Shown: positions 1 to 10,777 of the stretch, one piece after another
Numbering within the stretch: the first letter of the stretch is position 1
How the letters are laid out: every line of letters starts with the position of its first letter
Origin: Panicum virgatum
Taxonomy: Eukaryota > Streptophyta > Magnoliopsida > Poales > Poaceae
Direction: 5' to 3'
DNA: 64,000 nucleotides
NCBI RefSeq assembly: GCF_016808335.1
Contig: NC_053141.1
Span: 17,925,756-17,989,755, forward strand
Position numbers and translations under genes: made by a program
The notes under the pieces: model-generated
The model's database searches: none
Told to the model about the DNA's origin: nothing
Seen by the model: the letters and a program-made list of their open reading frames with translations, nothing else

Positions 1-478
1 ACCACAGCGGAGCCGCAGCGCCGCCGTGATGGACGGGTGCCAAGCCGTCCGGCAGGTACCCGCCGCCCGTGACGCAGGCGGCCGTCGCGAGGTCGACGTC
101 GGAGAGCAGGTCGAACAGGCTCCTGCCCTCCGCGCCGCTGTCGCTGGTGGTGAAGCTGGTCGACGAGCTGCCGTTCTGGTGGGGGCTCCCCTGCCCCTGC
201 GCGGGCGCCGCCGCCTCCGGCCACGACGACGCGGCGTCGACGTCGTCGGGCGCGAAGAGGTCGTCGTACACGCCGGATGCCGCCGCCGCCGCCGCGGCCA
301 TGGCGAGAGGCACGCGCTCGTGGCGCGACGCCAGCAGGTTGGCCGCGTGCACAGCGGCGTCGCAGGGGCTGCAGAGCGCCGCCGCGTCCGCCGCGCAGTA
401 CACCGCCGCCGCGCCGCCGCAGACCGCGCAGGAGGCTCCCCCCGCCGCTGGGCTCGTGCTGCCTTCGCTTCCCATCAT
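1..478 (-). CDS. CONSTANS-like B-box zinc-finger protein, 5' part (runs off left edge)
   Basis: This is the N-terminal 159 residues of a plant B-box (BBX) transcriptional regulator. Reading the minus strand from the ATG at 478-476, the frame stays open to the window edge. Residues 17-53 form one B-box: Cys17, Cys20, Cys28, Asp31, Cys36, Cys39, Asp40, His44 and His53 have the spacing of the CONSTANS-family zinc ligands. No second B-box follows. After it come an Ala-rich stretch, an acidic Asp/Phe patch, a Ser/Thr/Gln stretch and a short FDLLSDVDL motif. Family members usually carry a C-terminal CCT domain for DNA binding and nuclear import; that part lies outside the window. A second ATG directly follows the first (475-473). 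A TATA-like box about 130 bp upstream supports this start. The likely role is light, flowering-time or growth regulation in the nucleus, but the exact subgroup is not certain without the C-terminus. Confidence 0.85.
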   Translation of the reverse strand, partial: MMGSEGSTSPAAGGASCAVCGGAAAVYCAADAAALCSPCDAAVHAANLLASRHERVPLAMAAAAAAASGVYDDLFAPDDVDAASSWPEAAAPAQGQGSPHQNGSSSTSFTTSDSGAEGRSLFDLLSDVDLATAACVTGGGYLPDGLAPVHHGGAAAPLW

Positions 479-605
479 CCCTTTGAGCCTCCTTCTAGTT
501 CTAGCTAGGCTTCTTTTTCTTTTTCTCTCTTGAGCTTGCCTCAGCTTCTTTGAGCTTCTTGCGTTTGTGTGTGAGCGTGGGAAATGGAAGTGAGCTGCTG
601 AGCTG

Positions 606-613
606 TATTAATA
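606..613 (-). promoter_or_regulatory. TATA-like box of the B-box gene
   Basis: On the minus strand this reads TATTAATA. It lies about 130 bp upstream of the B-box gene ATG, followed by a purine-rich leader (GAGAGAAAAAG type). Position and composition fit a plant core promoter; no transcript data are available. Confidence 0.5.
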
Positions 614-699
614 GGGAGTTGGGGATGAAGTGAGGAAGCCATGGAGGAGAAGGGCGGGAGCTTAGGGAAGGTGGAGTTGGTGAATCGCCTAAAGAGGAC

Positions 700-2150
700 A
701 CGTGGAGCTCTAATGGCCGCGAAAACTTTGAGCTGAGGGAGAAGATCGTGTAATTTAGAGGGAATTGGTAGGTGTACTATGGTAGGTACCCTTGTTCCCT
801 TGCCAAACTATCCATCCATACCTGCATTTGTAGAGTAACTTTGTTTTGTGGCATCACAACCATTGGATTATTATTGCTTCGAGAAACTTGTTCTCATTGA
901 TGTTTAAAGGCTAATGATGTGTTAAATGATAATATTTTTTATTCTTGTGTGTGGTTTCGTTTTGTTGTAATTTGAGCATTTGGGATATATGTATGTAGGC
1001 ATGCAAATCGGAATTTGAGGGGTTGAACTTCAATGTGCTTCTTCCCTTCTTCAAATTATGTTTATGTCCTTCTCTTCGATGCAACAAATCTCATAATCAT
1101 GATCATGCGTATGTCTAAATGTACTACATTTTATTGAAATTCAATGTGAATTGAACATCTAGATTGAAAATTAAATGGAATTCGTGTTTGATTTGTGAAA
1201 AAATATTGTTCAGAGGAAAATTAAAGTATCTTGATATTGGTTGCCCCAGTGAGAGGTGCCCCTTTTGAATGGGTAATAAAAAAAATCATATCGTCTATTG
1301 AACAACTACTCATGGTAATTGTTTTGTGCTGCACTTGATCATTGGTTTGTAATGCGTGTGACACAAGTGTTCTCCTTGTGAATTCTTAACTGCCTCCCAC
1401 CAATGTTTTTTTTTAGGAAATGCCTCTCACCAATGTTAATCAGCAATTATTTATTTTGCCTTCTCATCTCTTTCTGTAGTGTGACCCTTTGTATCACCCT
1501 GTAGAGTACAGATTGTACCTTGTATTGACCAAAATTTGTAAATTATTATATTGTGATAAGGCATCTAGCAATGGTACTTACAATATGATTAATACTAGCA
1601 CTTATAAGTATTAGGGGATCCCATCAAAATGGGAATAATTAATTATTTGGCATCCTTACAAGGTGAGTGGCATGTGATTTGCCACCAAAATGCTACCTAG
1701 TACCCTTTATGAAAGTATCTTCAAATTTATGTGTTCTAATGTTAGCAAGCTTCTGTCTTAGAGTTAGTTATTGTTTTTAGAAATCAATATCAGTTATATA
1801 ACTATAATGAACCTCTTATTGATCCTTTAAATAGAAATCATTAGTTTATTATAATCCTCTCTTCTCACTTATAGAAATTATTTATTTGGATTCTAATTGA
1901 AGAGAAAATAGGTTTGAGCCATCGAGTCAATTATTCATACTCATGGTGTAAACATGTTCCTTTATGCCATTGATGTCCCAATTTTAGTGTGAAAACTTGT
2001 TTCCCAAATGCCACTAGAAATGCTACGACAATGTCATAAATGAACAAATTTTAAGCGATGGTGTTCTTATGTAGAAATTACAAAAAAGTTGTGGAAATTA
2101 TAGATAGTAGAATTCACATAATTGCACAAATCTAAGTTTTATATATTAAG
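700..2150. other. AT-rich intergenic DNA, nothing recognised
   Basis: Upstream flank of the B-box gene. Beyond its proximal promoter I see no coding frame, terminal repeats or RNA gene. It is AT-rich with short homopolymer runs. Confidence 0.5.
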
Positions 2151-2151
2151 A

Positions 2152-2419
2152 GGCCCTTTGGCAGGGCTCAAAAATGGGCTCCAATGCTGGCTCCGGCCGA
2201 AGCTCTGTTAAACTGGTGGTTTTGGAGCGGCTCCACATAAGAAGCTGTTGGTGAAGCCCAAAATGGCTTCCACTTCAACCAGCTCCTCCTCTTCAATCTA
2301 CTCATAAAAAGCAACCGTTTTACCAAACATTTTCCTAAATGGTTTTAGATCCACTAGAGGAGCTGGAGCTAGAACTGAAGCCATTTTTGAAGGAGCCGTA
2401 GCCTTGCCAAATAGGCTTT
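2152..2419. mobile_element. MITE with TTTGGCA-type terminal inverted repeats
   Basis: The left end reads GGCCCTTTGGCAGGGCTC, and the right end read in reverse gives GCCTATTTGGCAAGGCTAC, an imperfect terminal inverted repeat. The interior is non-coding, with repeated GGCTCC/GGAGC words. Length is about 268 bp. The end sequence resembles grass hAT-type MITEs, but I cannot define a clean target duplication. Confidence 0.6.
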
Positions 2420-2688
2420 AATTTATTTATTTTAAAATATTTTTGCTAAATCATAACTCAACTTATTTAGTTATGTTCTTTCATCCATTTGATGAATCAT
2501 GATATGCAATATAAGATGACAAAAAATTCTAGAAAAAAAACTCATCATTTGAATATCTTTAGCATATGGAGTATATTAGTTGCTTGGTAGACCATGTTGC
2601 ATTTTGTGTTGTCACGAGTACATGAATAAACACCCTTTCATGGAAACACTATATTAGCACCTCATCCTCTATGTTCATTATAATATCG

Positions 2689-2915
2689 TTTTTTATGAAA
2701 CTACAGACACGGACACTCATCCCTATGAATACACGCACATCAGCATATCCTTACGAATATCTCATTGAGACTAACACAATCACCATAGGTGCCTCGCTGT
2801 CGACGGACACATCACCTACTACTGAAATGATAGTGCCGGTGAAATAGTAGAATAAAACTAAGAAAATGCGAGTACCTGTACCGAATCGAACCTCAGCTAT
2901 ATTTGAAATGTCAAG
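2689..2915 (-). mobile_element. Au-like SINE, minus orientation
   Basis: Read on the minus strand this begins near a Pol III box-B-like GGTTCGATTCGG. It continues with GGTACTCGCATTTTCTTAG and ends in a GTGCGTGTATTCATAGGG module followed by an A-rich tail. The same order of words occurs in the plus-strand element at 9370-9659, so the two support each other as one tRNA-derived SINE family. It is non-coding. Confidence 0.6.
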
Positions 2916-3112
2916 TATAAAGTATATTATTACTTTTCTGAGAAAAATGCCAAAAAGTTGTTTCATATCTGAATCTGATTGATATCAAGAAAAACAATTG
3001 ATGGTATAAAATATACTATTTTGGAAGATAAATTTTTCCATATGTTAAAGCCCCGACGCTCCGCGAGCGACTAGGCAGGCCACGTCGGCCAAAAAAATTC
3101 GGCCGTCCGATC

Positions 3113-3487
3113 GCGATCCGATGGCTACGGATGAAAGGGAATCTTGCTATTTTGGAGTACTAAATAAAATCTCTTTACAAAAACTTTTGCACGGATGGGT
3201 TGTAAATCACGAGACGATTCTAATGAGTATACTTAATTCATGATTAACTCATAATTAGTGAACGGTTACTGTAGTATTACTGTTGTAAATTATAGATTAA
3301 GTAGGCTCATTAGATTCGTCTCGCGATTTACAACCTATCCGTGTAAAAAGTTTTGTAAATAGATTTTATTTAGTATTCCGTGCATGTGCTCAAATATTCA
3401 ATGTGACGTTTTTGGGATAAAGTTTTTGAATCTAATCATGGCCCTAATTTCTATATGTGAATGCCCCCGAAGGTTGGCGCAATCGGC
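3113..3487. mobile_element. Fold-back MITE-like repeat, copy A of a tandem pair
   Basis: The core is a long inverted repeat. The left arm contains TTGTAAATCACGAGACGA and the right arm TCGTCTCGCGATTTACAA, separated by AT-rich DNA with a GTTACTGTAGTATTACTG centre. The whole unit, including flanking GATGGCTACGGATGAAAGGG, is repeated next door (3488-3913). The same core is found in the element at 8273-8628. This is a MITE family widespread in panicoid grasses. Confidence 0.6.
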
Positions 3488-3913
3488 CGTCCGATGGCTA
3501 CGGATGAAAGGGAATCTTGCTATTTCGGAGTACTAAATAAAATCTATTTACAAAACTTTTGCACAGATGGGTTGTATCTTGCTATTTCGGAGTACTAAAT
3601 AAAATCTATTTACAAAACCTTTTGCACGGATGGGTTGTAAATCACGAGACGAATCTAATGAGCATACTTAATTCATGATTAACTCATAATTAGTGAACAG
3701 TTACTGTAGTATCAGTGTTGCAAATCATAGATTAAGTAGGCTCATTAGATTCATCTCGCGATTTACAACCTATGCTTGTAAAAAGTTTTATAAATAGATT
3801 TTATTTAGTATTCCATGCATGTGTTCAAATATTCGATGTGACGTTTTTGGGATAAAATTTTTGAATTTAATCACGGCCCTGATTTCTATATGTGAATGCC
3901 CCGAAGGTCGGCG
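3488..3913. mobile_element. Fold-back MITE-like repeat, copy B
   Basis: This is the second tandem copy of the 3113-3487 unit, highly similar by eye throughout. It differs by a 62 bp internal tandem duplication: units starting CTTGCTATTTCGGAGTACT lie at 3516 and 3578. Both copies end with GAATGCCCC(C)GAAGGT. Confidence 0.6.
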
Positions 3914-4114
3914 CAAGGGCAGACCGGCCACGTCAGTAAAAAAGATTCCCACCATTCGATCCTAAATTGACGGTGCATGTGATTGGCCGTGCCATTGTTA
4001 TTTTTGAGGCCTTCAGACACGAATGGTCCACACATCAGCTCTCCATTCGGTCATTGCAAAATATCTTAATCTAGAACTCTCGATCGGTAATTTTGGTGGC
4101 CTCCGAATGGGTGT

Positions 4115-4290
4115 GTGCTCTACTGCAACGACGGCGGTGAAGCTAGGCCGGAGAGCCACGCGGCGAGTTTGGGCGGGCACGCCCTCGACGGGTGCGGCGA
4201 GTTCATGCCGTCACCGGCGGGCGACCCGGCCTCGCTCCGGTACGCCGCGGTGCCACAGGTCGGGCGTGATAGCCGCGCATTGCATGGTAA
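4115..4290 (+). pseudogene. Fragment of a ZF-HD (zinc-finger homeodomain/MIF) gene
   Basis: In the frame starting at 4115 the translation contains [20 protein letters not shown]. This is the diagnostic centre of the ZF-HD dimerisation domain (family pattern: [16 protein letters not shown]). It continues into SLRYAA, where intact proteins have SLRCAACGCHRNFHR. The first zinc-binding Cys and the CxCHR part are lost to substitution and frame disruption, and no homeodomain follows. It is a decayed gene piece, either carried by a transposon or left from a deletion. The recognisable core is 4118-4250. Confidence 0.7.
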
Positions 4291-4339
4291 GGAGATGCCC
4301 GAGGACCGCTCCCGGCCGCCTTCGACGGCGAGATTGAGA

Positions 4340-5215
4340 CGGCGGATTTCAGCTACTATTTTTTGCCTTTTTGTTTTAAAAATAAATATTCTATTTCTAT
4401 TTATATATATCCATTTGTCTATACATTTACTACAAACCTCTATATAAATTTATATTGACAAATGGAAACAAGTAAATAAATTACGCGTGCGCAAGGCACC
4501 CGTATAGAACCAAGCCTCTAGGCCTCTGAGTAACACGAGGAAAAATCCACGGTAGACAATCCCACACATACTATTTCAGAAGAGAAGGCGGGCTTCCTAC
4601 GTACGTTGCTGTGCACACGATGATTTCCTCGCAGCTTAATTAGTCCGGGGAGATGATTTAGCTGATAGTCAGACGGGTAGCAAGCAGGGGAGCTGATGTC
4701 CACTTGGTCTGTGCCGACGTGGGCCCGCCCCCCGGCCCACACAAAATCGCAGAAACGGATCCTGACGATGACGTGGCGTGCGCGGTCGTCCGGGATGTTA
4801 TTGCGGTGGGGGCCGACCTGCTTTCCCGGGGCGGCACACTATTACTACCATTTTTTTTTTGAAAAACGACTACTACTATTCAACGGGATGCTTGGCTTGA
4901 TTGCTCGCGTCGTCGGGATACTGTTGGTAGTGGCCACAAAGCCCCCAACTCGGTTTCGGCTGCATCGGTCGCGGTCTCTGACCTTTTCAACCCTGGCTGC
5001 CGTACAAGCCAAAACTCTTGTCTCACCACTGGCTAGTGTCTGGCAAGCTCCTCCTTTCCTTCCTCTGGAAAATAATCTGCGTGCAAAATGAGCAAAGAGT
5101 TCTCGTGAGCCTAAGCTACTAAAATCATTAGACATCAGGTTTTATGCTAGTATTAGATATGCGTTGCCTTTGATTGACAGAGAATTAGCAAAAGTAGTAG
5201 AGGTTTGTCCTAGTA
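4340..5215. other. Intergenic DNA, nothing recognised
   Basis: AT-rich to about 4470, then mixed composition. No conserved protein frame, terminal repeats or RNA gene seen. Confidence 0.4.
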
Positions 5216-5220
5216 GTCTT

Positions 5221-6301
5221 TGTCGTGGTATGCAAACCCATAGCCGGGTGGCGTAATGCATCCGCCTAAATCCAGAGGGTGAGTACTCGGGGGTTCGCTA
5301 GGACTAGTTCGATCTCGCTGGAAGAACACGATGAACACAGCTGGTTTAGAGTGGTTCGGGCCGCCGGAGCGTAATACCATACGTTCACTGTGTGTTGTAT
5401 TGCTTGTATTCCCTTCGTCTCGAGGGAGTCTGGAGAGTGTGTGAGAGAGCTTAGTGCTGAGTCCAGCGTGAGTCTGTCTATCTGTAGCGAGCGCCTCCCT
5501 TTTATATCTCAAGGGAGGCGTGTACATGGCCGTTGGGTCCCCGACAGGTGGGCCCAATCGATGTAGTATAAAATAACATACTGTTCAGACATTATGGCAT
5601 TGCAGGCGACGGAGATCTCATTCCTGAATTCCCTTCTCTACCCGTGAAGATCCTCCGTCCTGCATATCCATGCTCTGTCTTGTCGAAACGGCGCCAGGAT
5701 GTAGCTTGCGGCGTTGCCTACAGCGTAGCTGAACGGGCCGTGTAGCTTGCGGTGTAGGCAGCATGATGGAAAAGTGTCGTGCCGTCGTATCCAATTAATG
5801 CGGCAGACGGGCTCTGCACGGATGCAGCGCAGGCGGCTGCACTGTGTACCTCGTTAATACGCGGTCTACAGTGAGACCTGACAAAGGTTGTCCCGCGTGC
5901 CACGGCGGCAGAGCACGCCTCAACTACCCGCATTGAATGCGGTGGGTGGGCGAGTCTTCCAGCGCCCGCGCCCGTGGGACACGTGGCGCCCCCGGACCCC
6001 GCCCCGGCGGTATGCTGGTTCTACGCGCGTGGGAGGTCCGGACGGGCGCGAGGAGGTCCTGGACCCCTATGGAGGATCGGAGCCCTCAATTGTTGGTTCG
6101 GAGCTTCCCCTCCTCAAGGACACGTGGCGTCACCAGATCTGTCCCGGAGCGGAGAGCGGGTCCGGGGCTGTTGGTCCGGTGAGGTAAGAGCCTGACCCGT
6201 GGGGCCCGACTGCTCCGCCCCTTATGGCGTAGTTATAGATGACTACACGAGTCCTGGTTTACTGCAGTAGAAGTGGGTATCCCTGCTAAAAGATACCGAC
6301 A
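5221..6301 (+). mobile_element. Solo LTR with perfect 5 bp target duplication
   Basis: The segment starts TGTCG and ends ATACCGACA, the inverted ends of a grass LTR. It is flanked on both sides by GTCTT (5216-5220 and 6302-6306), a perfect 5 bp TSD. No primer site, gag or second LTR adjoins it, so it is a solo LTR. A word of this LTR class, GAGCGTAATACC, with its surroundings is shared with the fragment at 58494-58897, in the same orientation. The 1081 bp are GC-rich in the second half. Confidence 0.8.
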
Positions 6302-6306
6302 GTCTT

Positions 6307-7935
6307 ATAAGGAGAACTCTGCCCTCATGAACCTGTGTGTCATGACTCAGCCTTCGTCAAGACAACTTTACGCTTTCGAGTTTAGTTTACGCATTATGTA
6401 TTATGTAATTGAGTTGCTACCCAATAGGTCCAGCTATTGTAACCTAGATGGCCACGAATACTATTCCATTCTCTGAAGAAAGCAAACCACCGTCTCAGGT
6501 CAGGGTTCATCGCCCTCCTGCAGGTCGGATCGAATCCATCTTGTGCAAAATCTCACATCGGCGGCGAACGCGGGCGGTCACGAGAGTGACACTGTGGTTG
6601 TTTTCACAGACATTGCATCGTCCTGAAGTACCGCCCCTACTGTTGGGTCTATGGGTTCGTTCGACTCACACGTCGGTAAGGGCCAATGCTGAAGATGAAT
6701 TCCGTCTATTTTCAGTTGGTTACAGGTGGTGGTCTTGGAGCAATGTGGTGGTGGGCCCTAGCTAGCTGGTGTCTTCAAACCATGGCAATCAGCTGTGCGG
6801 CACAAATCTAAACATATACTTGACCGACCTAGTGCCGTAACACCTTTGTTTAGAACTCAGATTGTTGCCATTAGTAGTTAACATCAGGCCGGATAACCTA
6901 ACCGCCCCGACTAAACAAATACGGACCATTAGCGAACAAGCACGGCCCCCCGCTCGGGATAAACTTTTTAAATCCTCCCCCGAGTAAACTATCGCGCCGC
7001 CTCCCGGATCTGCCTTGGTGCGGAGCGGCGGCGGCTGGTGATTGATTTTTTTCTAAATTTTTTACCCAACAGAGGAATGATTGAACGACTCCGAGTGAAA
7101 AGGTTAAAAACACGGACAGTGAAAGCTAGTAGCCATTAGCATGAACAGTAGTGATATCTAAAGGGTTTGAGATTGGAAGATAAATAAAAAGATGAAAGGG
7201 AGCCGTGGCGCACTAGCACTGGGTGGACAAGTGCGGCCATCCCTGTCCCGCAGACCCGACGGAGCGAACCGGGAAGTGCCTCCTGAAAGTCAACGCGGGT
7301 CGCGCGCGTTGACCTCTGCGCGCCCCCCCGCGGCGCACGCGCGCGACACGTGTCCTTCTGGAACGTTCGGAGGTGATAGCGCGCGGCGCCGGCTACTAGT
7401 GCCACGTCGGACGGACGGCTAGCTAGCGCGTGCTCCGGGCTCGCGTGATGACGTGGGCTACGAGCTCTAGGGCATTTTTCTTTCTTTCTTCTTCACTGCA
7501 CCTGATCAGAACTCAGAACTAGCTTTCTTTTCTTTTCTTTTTTCGGTTTTTAGGTCGATTGGGGCAAACCGCCCCATGAGGTACTAGCAGATCATTTCCG
7601 CACCCGGGACAAAAAGTCGTTGACCGATAGCGACGGCTGTTCTGGGGGGAGACGGGGAGTCGTGTAACGCTTGGATTGGCTGAAGGTGCGCGGTATAGTT
7701 GCGCAGACTATTTGCTTTGGAAGCGAGTGCTCGTCAGCAAAGCACAAGCTAAAGCCAACGCAAATAGGAGTAGCACTCGTGTGACGGTATTGCCCCGGCT
7801 CCCATGGGCATCCATAAGGGCAACCAGAGGTGCATCAGTTAGGTGAGTATACCTGATGAACAAAGCGTTTGGTTTGAAAGAAGAAAAAAAGTAGCACTAG
7901 CTAATCCCATATGTAAGTTACAACTATATTTTCCC
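6307..7935. other. Intergenic DNA with a promoter-like GC-rich patch
   Basis: No recognised gene. About 7200-7460 is GC-rich and holds a G-box, a perfect heat-shock element and TGACGTGG, so it looks promoter-like. No convincing coding exon follows before the MITE at 7939. The remainder shows no repeats I can define. Confidence 0.35.
7347..7368 (+). promoter_or_regulatory. G-box next to a perfect heat-shock element
   Basis: CACGTG lies at 7347-7352, and TTCTGGAACGTTC at 7356-7368 fits nTTCnnGAAnnTTCn exactly. TGACGTGG follows at about 7448. The sites are visible in the sequence; their function is inferred, because no linked gene was found. Confidence 0.35.
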
Positions 7936-7938
7936 TTA

Positions 7939-8134
7939 GGCCAGTCTAAGTAGAGGTTTCATGGAGAGTTTCATGACATTAAATACCATTAATTTTGTTG
8001 ACATGACAAGGAGAGAAAATCATGAAGTTTCATGGGATGTGAGGAGAGTTTCATCACCACGAAACTCATTTGGCACGGTTACATAGTTCTCAGTCTAGAT
8101 ATTTATGTCCATGAAACTCTCACTGAGACTGGCC
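7939..8134. mobile_element. Tourist-type MITE with TTA target duplication
   Basis: The ends are GGCCAGTCTAAGTAGAG on the left and, reading inward from the right, GGCCAGTCTCAGTGAGAG. They are flanked by TTA at 7936-7938 and 8135-8137. The 196 bp are non-coding and AT-rich, with GTTTCATG words repeated inside. The TIR and TTA duplication are typical of PIF/Harbinger-derived MITEs. Confidence 0.85.
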
Positions 8135-8272
8135 TTATGTCATGATGGAGCCTTTGTTTGGAACATAGTATAATTAGCTACATCATAATATGGAATTAAC
8201 TGCATGCATGATCTTCGAGCCTTCGACGAACAAAATGTGCCACCACTACGAATTTACGCCAAGACCATTGAA

Positions 8273-8628
8273 GCCCTATTTAGTTCCCACCCCATAAATC
8301 CCATAAACATAAAAAAAAATCGTCATATCGAATGTTTCGACACATGTATGAAGTACTAAATGAAGTCTATTTACAAAACTTTTTGCATAGATGGGCTTTA
8401 AATCGCGAGACGAATCTAATGAGCCTACCTAATCCATGATTCGCAACAGTGATGCTACAGTAACCATCCGCTAATATATTGATTAATCATGGATTAATTA
8501 GCATCATTAGATTCGTCTCGCGATTTACAACTCATCTGTACAAAAAGTTTTGTAAATAAACTTCATTTAGTACTTCAAATTAGTAAGATTCTAACGCAAA
8601 AAAATTTTACGTTGGAACTACACAGGGC
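8273..8628. mobile_element. Tourist-like fold-back MITE
   Basis: The left end GCCCTATTTAGTTCCCAC matches the inverted right end GCCCTGTGTAGTTCCAAC. The interior is a long inverted repeat (AATCGCGAGACGAATCTAAT and its complement) around a CAACAGTGATGCTACAG centre, shared with the copies at 3113-3913. Target duplication is not clear. Confidence 0.75.
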
Positions 8629-8639
8629 CTGATTTAGGC

Positions 8640-9369
8640 AAGGGTTGGCCGGATTTCACCAAACTAGTACCGCTTTTTTTTTTCTTTCAGTAGTCTGTTT
8701 TGAAGCGGCATGAGAGTATGTGCCAATCAAGCTTCTTGCTGGAACCGAAGGGTTCCCTTTTCCGGCACGTCCCACTCGTCGCCTTATCCTCCGAGTTTCT
8801 TTTTCTGGGAGCACTCCATTAGAGGAGAGAGGTTGTTGTTGGTGGTGGTGGTCTTATCCTCCCCTGCTTGTGGTTCCAGAACGTTCCAGGCCTTACTTCA
8901 TTCCTCTTGCCTCGTGAGGCCTCCAAAGAAACAGGACATGCTTATCAACAAAAACAAAACAAAACAAAACAGGACAGGACACGTCCCATCGAAATTGCTG
9001 CTGATGGCCCTTTCGGCATTAATCGCTAACCAAGTGTTTTGTCGCCTTCAGCTTTCATCTCGGCCATCACAGCAATAGATGGATATTTCCCCACCTAGTA
9101 GTAGTGCCTCTTGTCCAGCTAGTGTTCCATCCAAATCTTATTAATCAACTATCGTAAAAGATTATGACAAGGGTTAGGGTGTGCCTAGGATAAATATAAG
9201 TATTTCTTAGATACTGTTGGGATAGGGACGTTGGTCAGGAAGGTTCTGAAACCTTGTTCTAATGAGTGGGGATTCTTTCTAAACGAAGGGAACCCTCTTA
9301 GTTTCAGCTTTGAAGGGTTCGAATGTAGTTTCGAATTTAGACAAACTAGAGCAACTCACATCTTCTGAA
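8640..9369. other. Intergenic DNA, no gene recognised
   Basis: The longest frame here (8710-9078, plus) is low in conserved features and lacks a recognisable domain, so it is not called. A perfect heat-shock element lies at 8874-8886. Confidence 0.35.
8874..8886 (+). promoter_or_regulatory. Second perfect heat-shock element
   Basis: TTCCAGAACGTTC fits nTTCnnGAAnnTTCn exactly and shares the GAACGTTC core with the site at 7356-7368. No downstream gene is recognised, so function is only possible. Confidence 0.3.
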
Positions 9370-9659
9370 AAATATTTTGTGGTGGAACCTACCCACTCGG
9401 GTTCAAATTCTTAACTTAGCACGGGTGCTCGCATTTTCTTGAATTTATTCTAGAATGTTTCGGCACTTATACTTTTATAAGTGGTAAGGGACGATCCCCT
9501 CGACAACGAGACGCTATTGGTGACTTCAAGAATCTTCAGATTTGCTGACCCAGTGCTTCGGAGGTGCTCATAGAGGCAGGATTTGCGTACGTGTGTTCAT
9601 AAGAGTGAGTGTGCGTGTGTGTTGTGAGCGTCTGTATTGTACTTATATAAAAAAAAGTA
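9370..9659 (+). mobile_element. Au-like SINE, plus orientation
   Basis: It has a box-B-like GGGTTCAAATTC near the left end, then GGGTGCTCGCATTTTCTTG. It ends in GTGTGTTGTGAGCGTCTG, TTGTACTTATAT and an A-rich tail. These are the modules of grass tRNA-derived SINEs, and the same order occurs in reverse at 2689-2915. No coding capacity. Confidence 0.65.
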
Positions 9660-10777
9660 TATGTCTAGAAGCGAAGGCAGTTGCTAATGGTGAAATTTAC
9701 GCACGTCGCTTGTAACATTACGTCAAGGTGCCGAAAATTACCTGGGTTTTCGACACAACTCTAAAATACTATCAGCGCAACACGTGTCCTACTGTTGATG
9801 ATATTACCATGAAAGGCACGTTATTAGCCTTTTGGGAAACGATTGTTCTTCCAAAGTTCCAAGTCGTTAGTACTACTGGCTCTGATCTGATGCGAGAGAC
9901 GACGGTTGAACGGTCGTTTCCGTGGTGCAAAACTCCAAGCAGGCTTGCCGTTCAGCGCAAGAACCTTTGCTTTCAGGTGACGTCCCGGCTGACGCCAATT
10001 CGCAGGTCTCCTTCGTTCCACGAGTTGGTTTGTGCGATCGATTGTGCTAGGGCCAGCCTGGCCGCCCCGGGCCTACCTGCAAATCTTTTCCTGGCACCGG
10101 AAGGATCCATCATGAATGAAAACACCTGCTCACTCCATTCCCAAATACTCCTTTTTTTCTCTCCAATATAAAAGGAATACTTCTTTTTTTAGAAAAAAAA
10201 GTTTATTGTTTGCAAATGCTTACACTCCGAAAATACTTTTAAGATAATCTTACCAGTAACCACTACTTAAAAATAAGTTTACCGCTAGTCCATTTTTTTC
10301 AAATTGCATGTCAATTTGACAATTTCTTTGTACAGATAAGTAAACTCTCACGCCGACTTCTGTCATCGGTCGAGTAAAAGATGTAGCAAATGATGCTGAA
10401 GACAAGGTACCCAATAAAAAAGGTGTACAAGATAAGGTACAAATGTGGTGCGTCTCATCATTGGATCGACAAGGTAGAAATGTGGTGCGTTTAATCATTG
10501 AAGAAAAATGTCACAGTCCACGGGATTTACGCAAAGACACGGGCACAGTTTGCTCATCATCTTCTACAGACCTATTCTTCATCTCAATATGAGGGTACAT
10601 CTAATGTAGTATATGAAAACTTTAGCAAGCACTTTACAGAAAATCGACGGTGGTGTGGAGCTTCTGGAGTTAAAACAAAGAGAGTGGGGATTTTCACGCT
10701 GTCTTGCGAGGAAATGGGCACCACCGGCTCTATTGTTTACCATCCAGCAATGGTTCATGGTGAAGGAGGCTCCTACA
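9660..10777. other. Downstream flank and 3' UTR side of the ARL1 gene
   Basis: A 147-residue plus-strand frame at 9728-10171 has no recognisable domain and was not called. The part next to 10778 should include the 3' UTR of the minus-strand ARL1 gene, but I cannot place its poly(A) site. Confidence 0.35.

Noticed and set aside
26..533. Plus-strand open frames of 154-160 codons
   Set aside because: They are antisense shadows of the GC-rich B-box gene, whose minus frame has a clear zinc-finger pattern.
9728..10171. 147-codon plus-strand frame
   Set aside because: No domain, no conserved-looking composition and no promoter or splice context; treated as chance.
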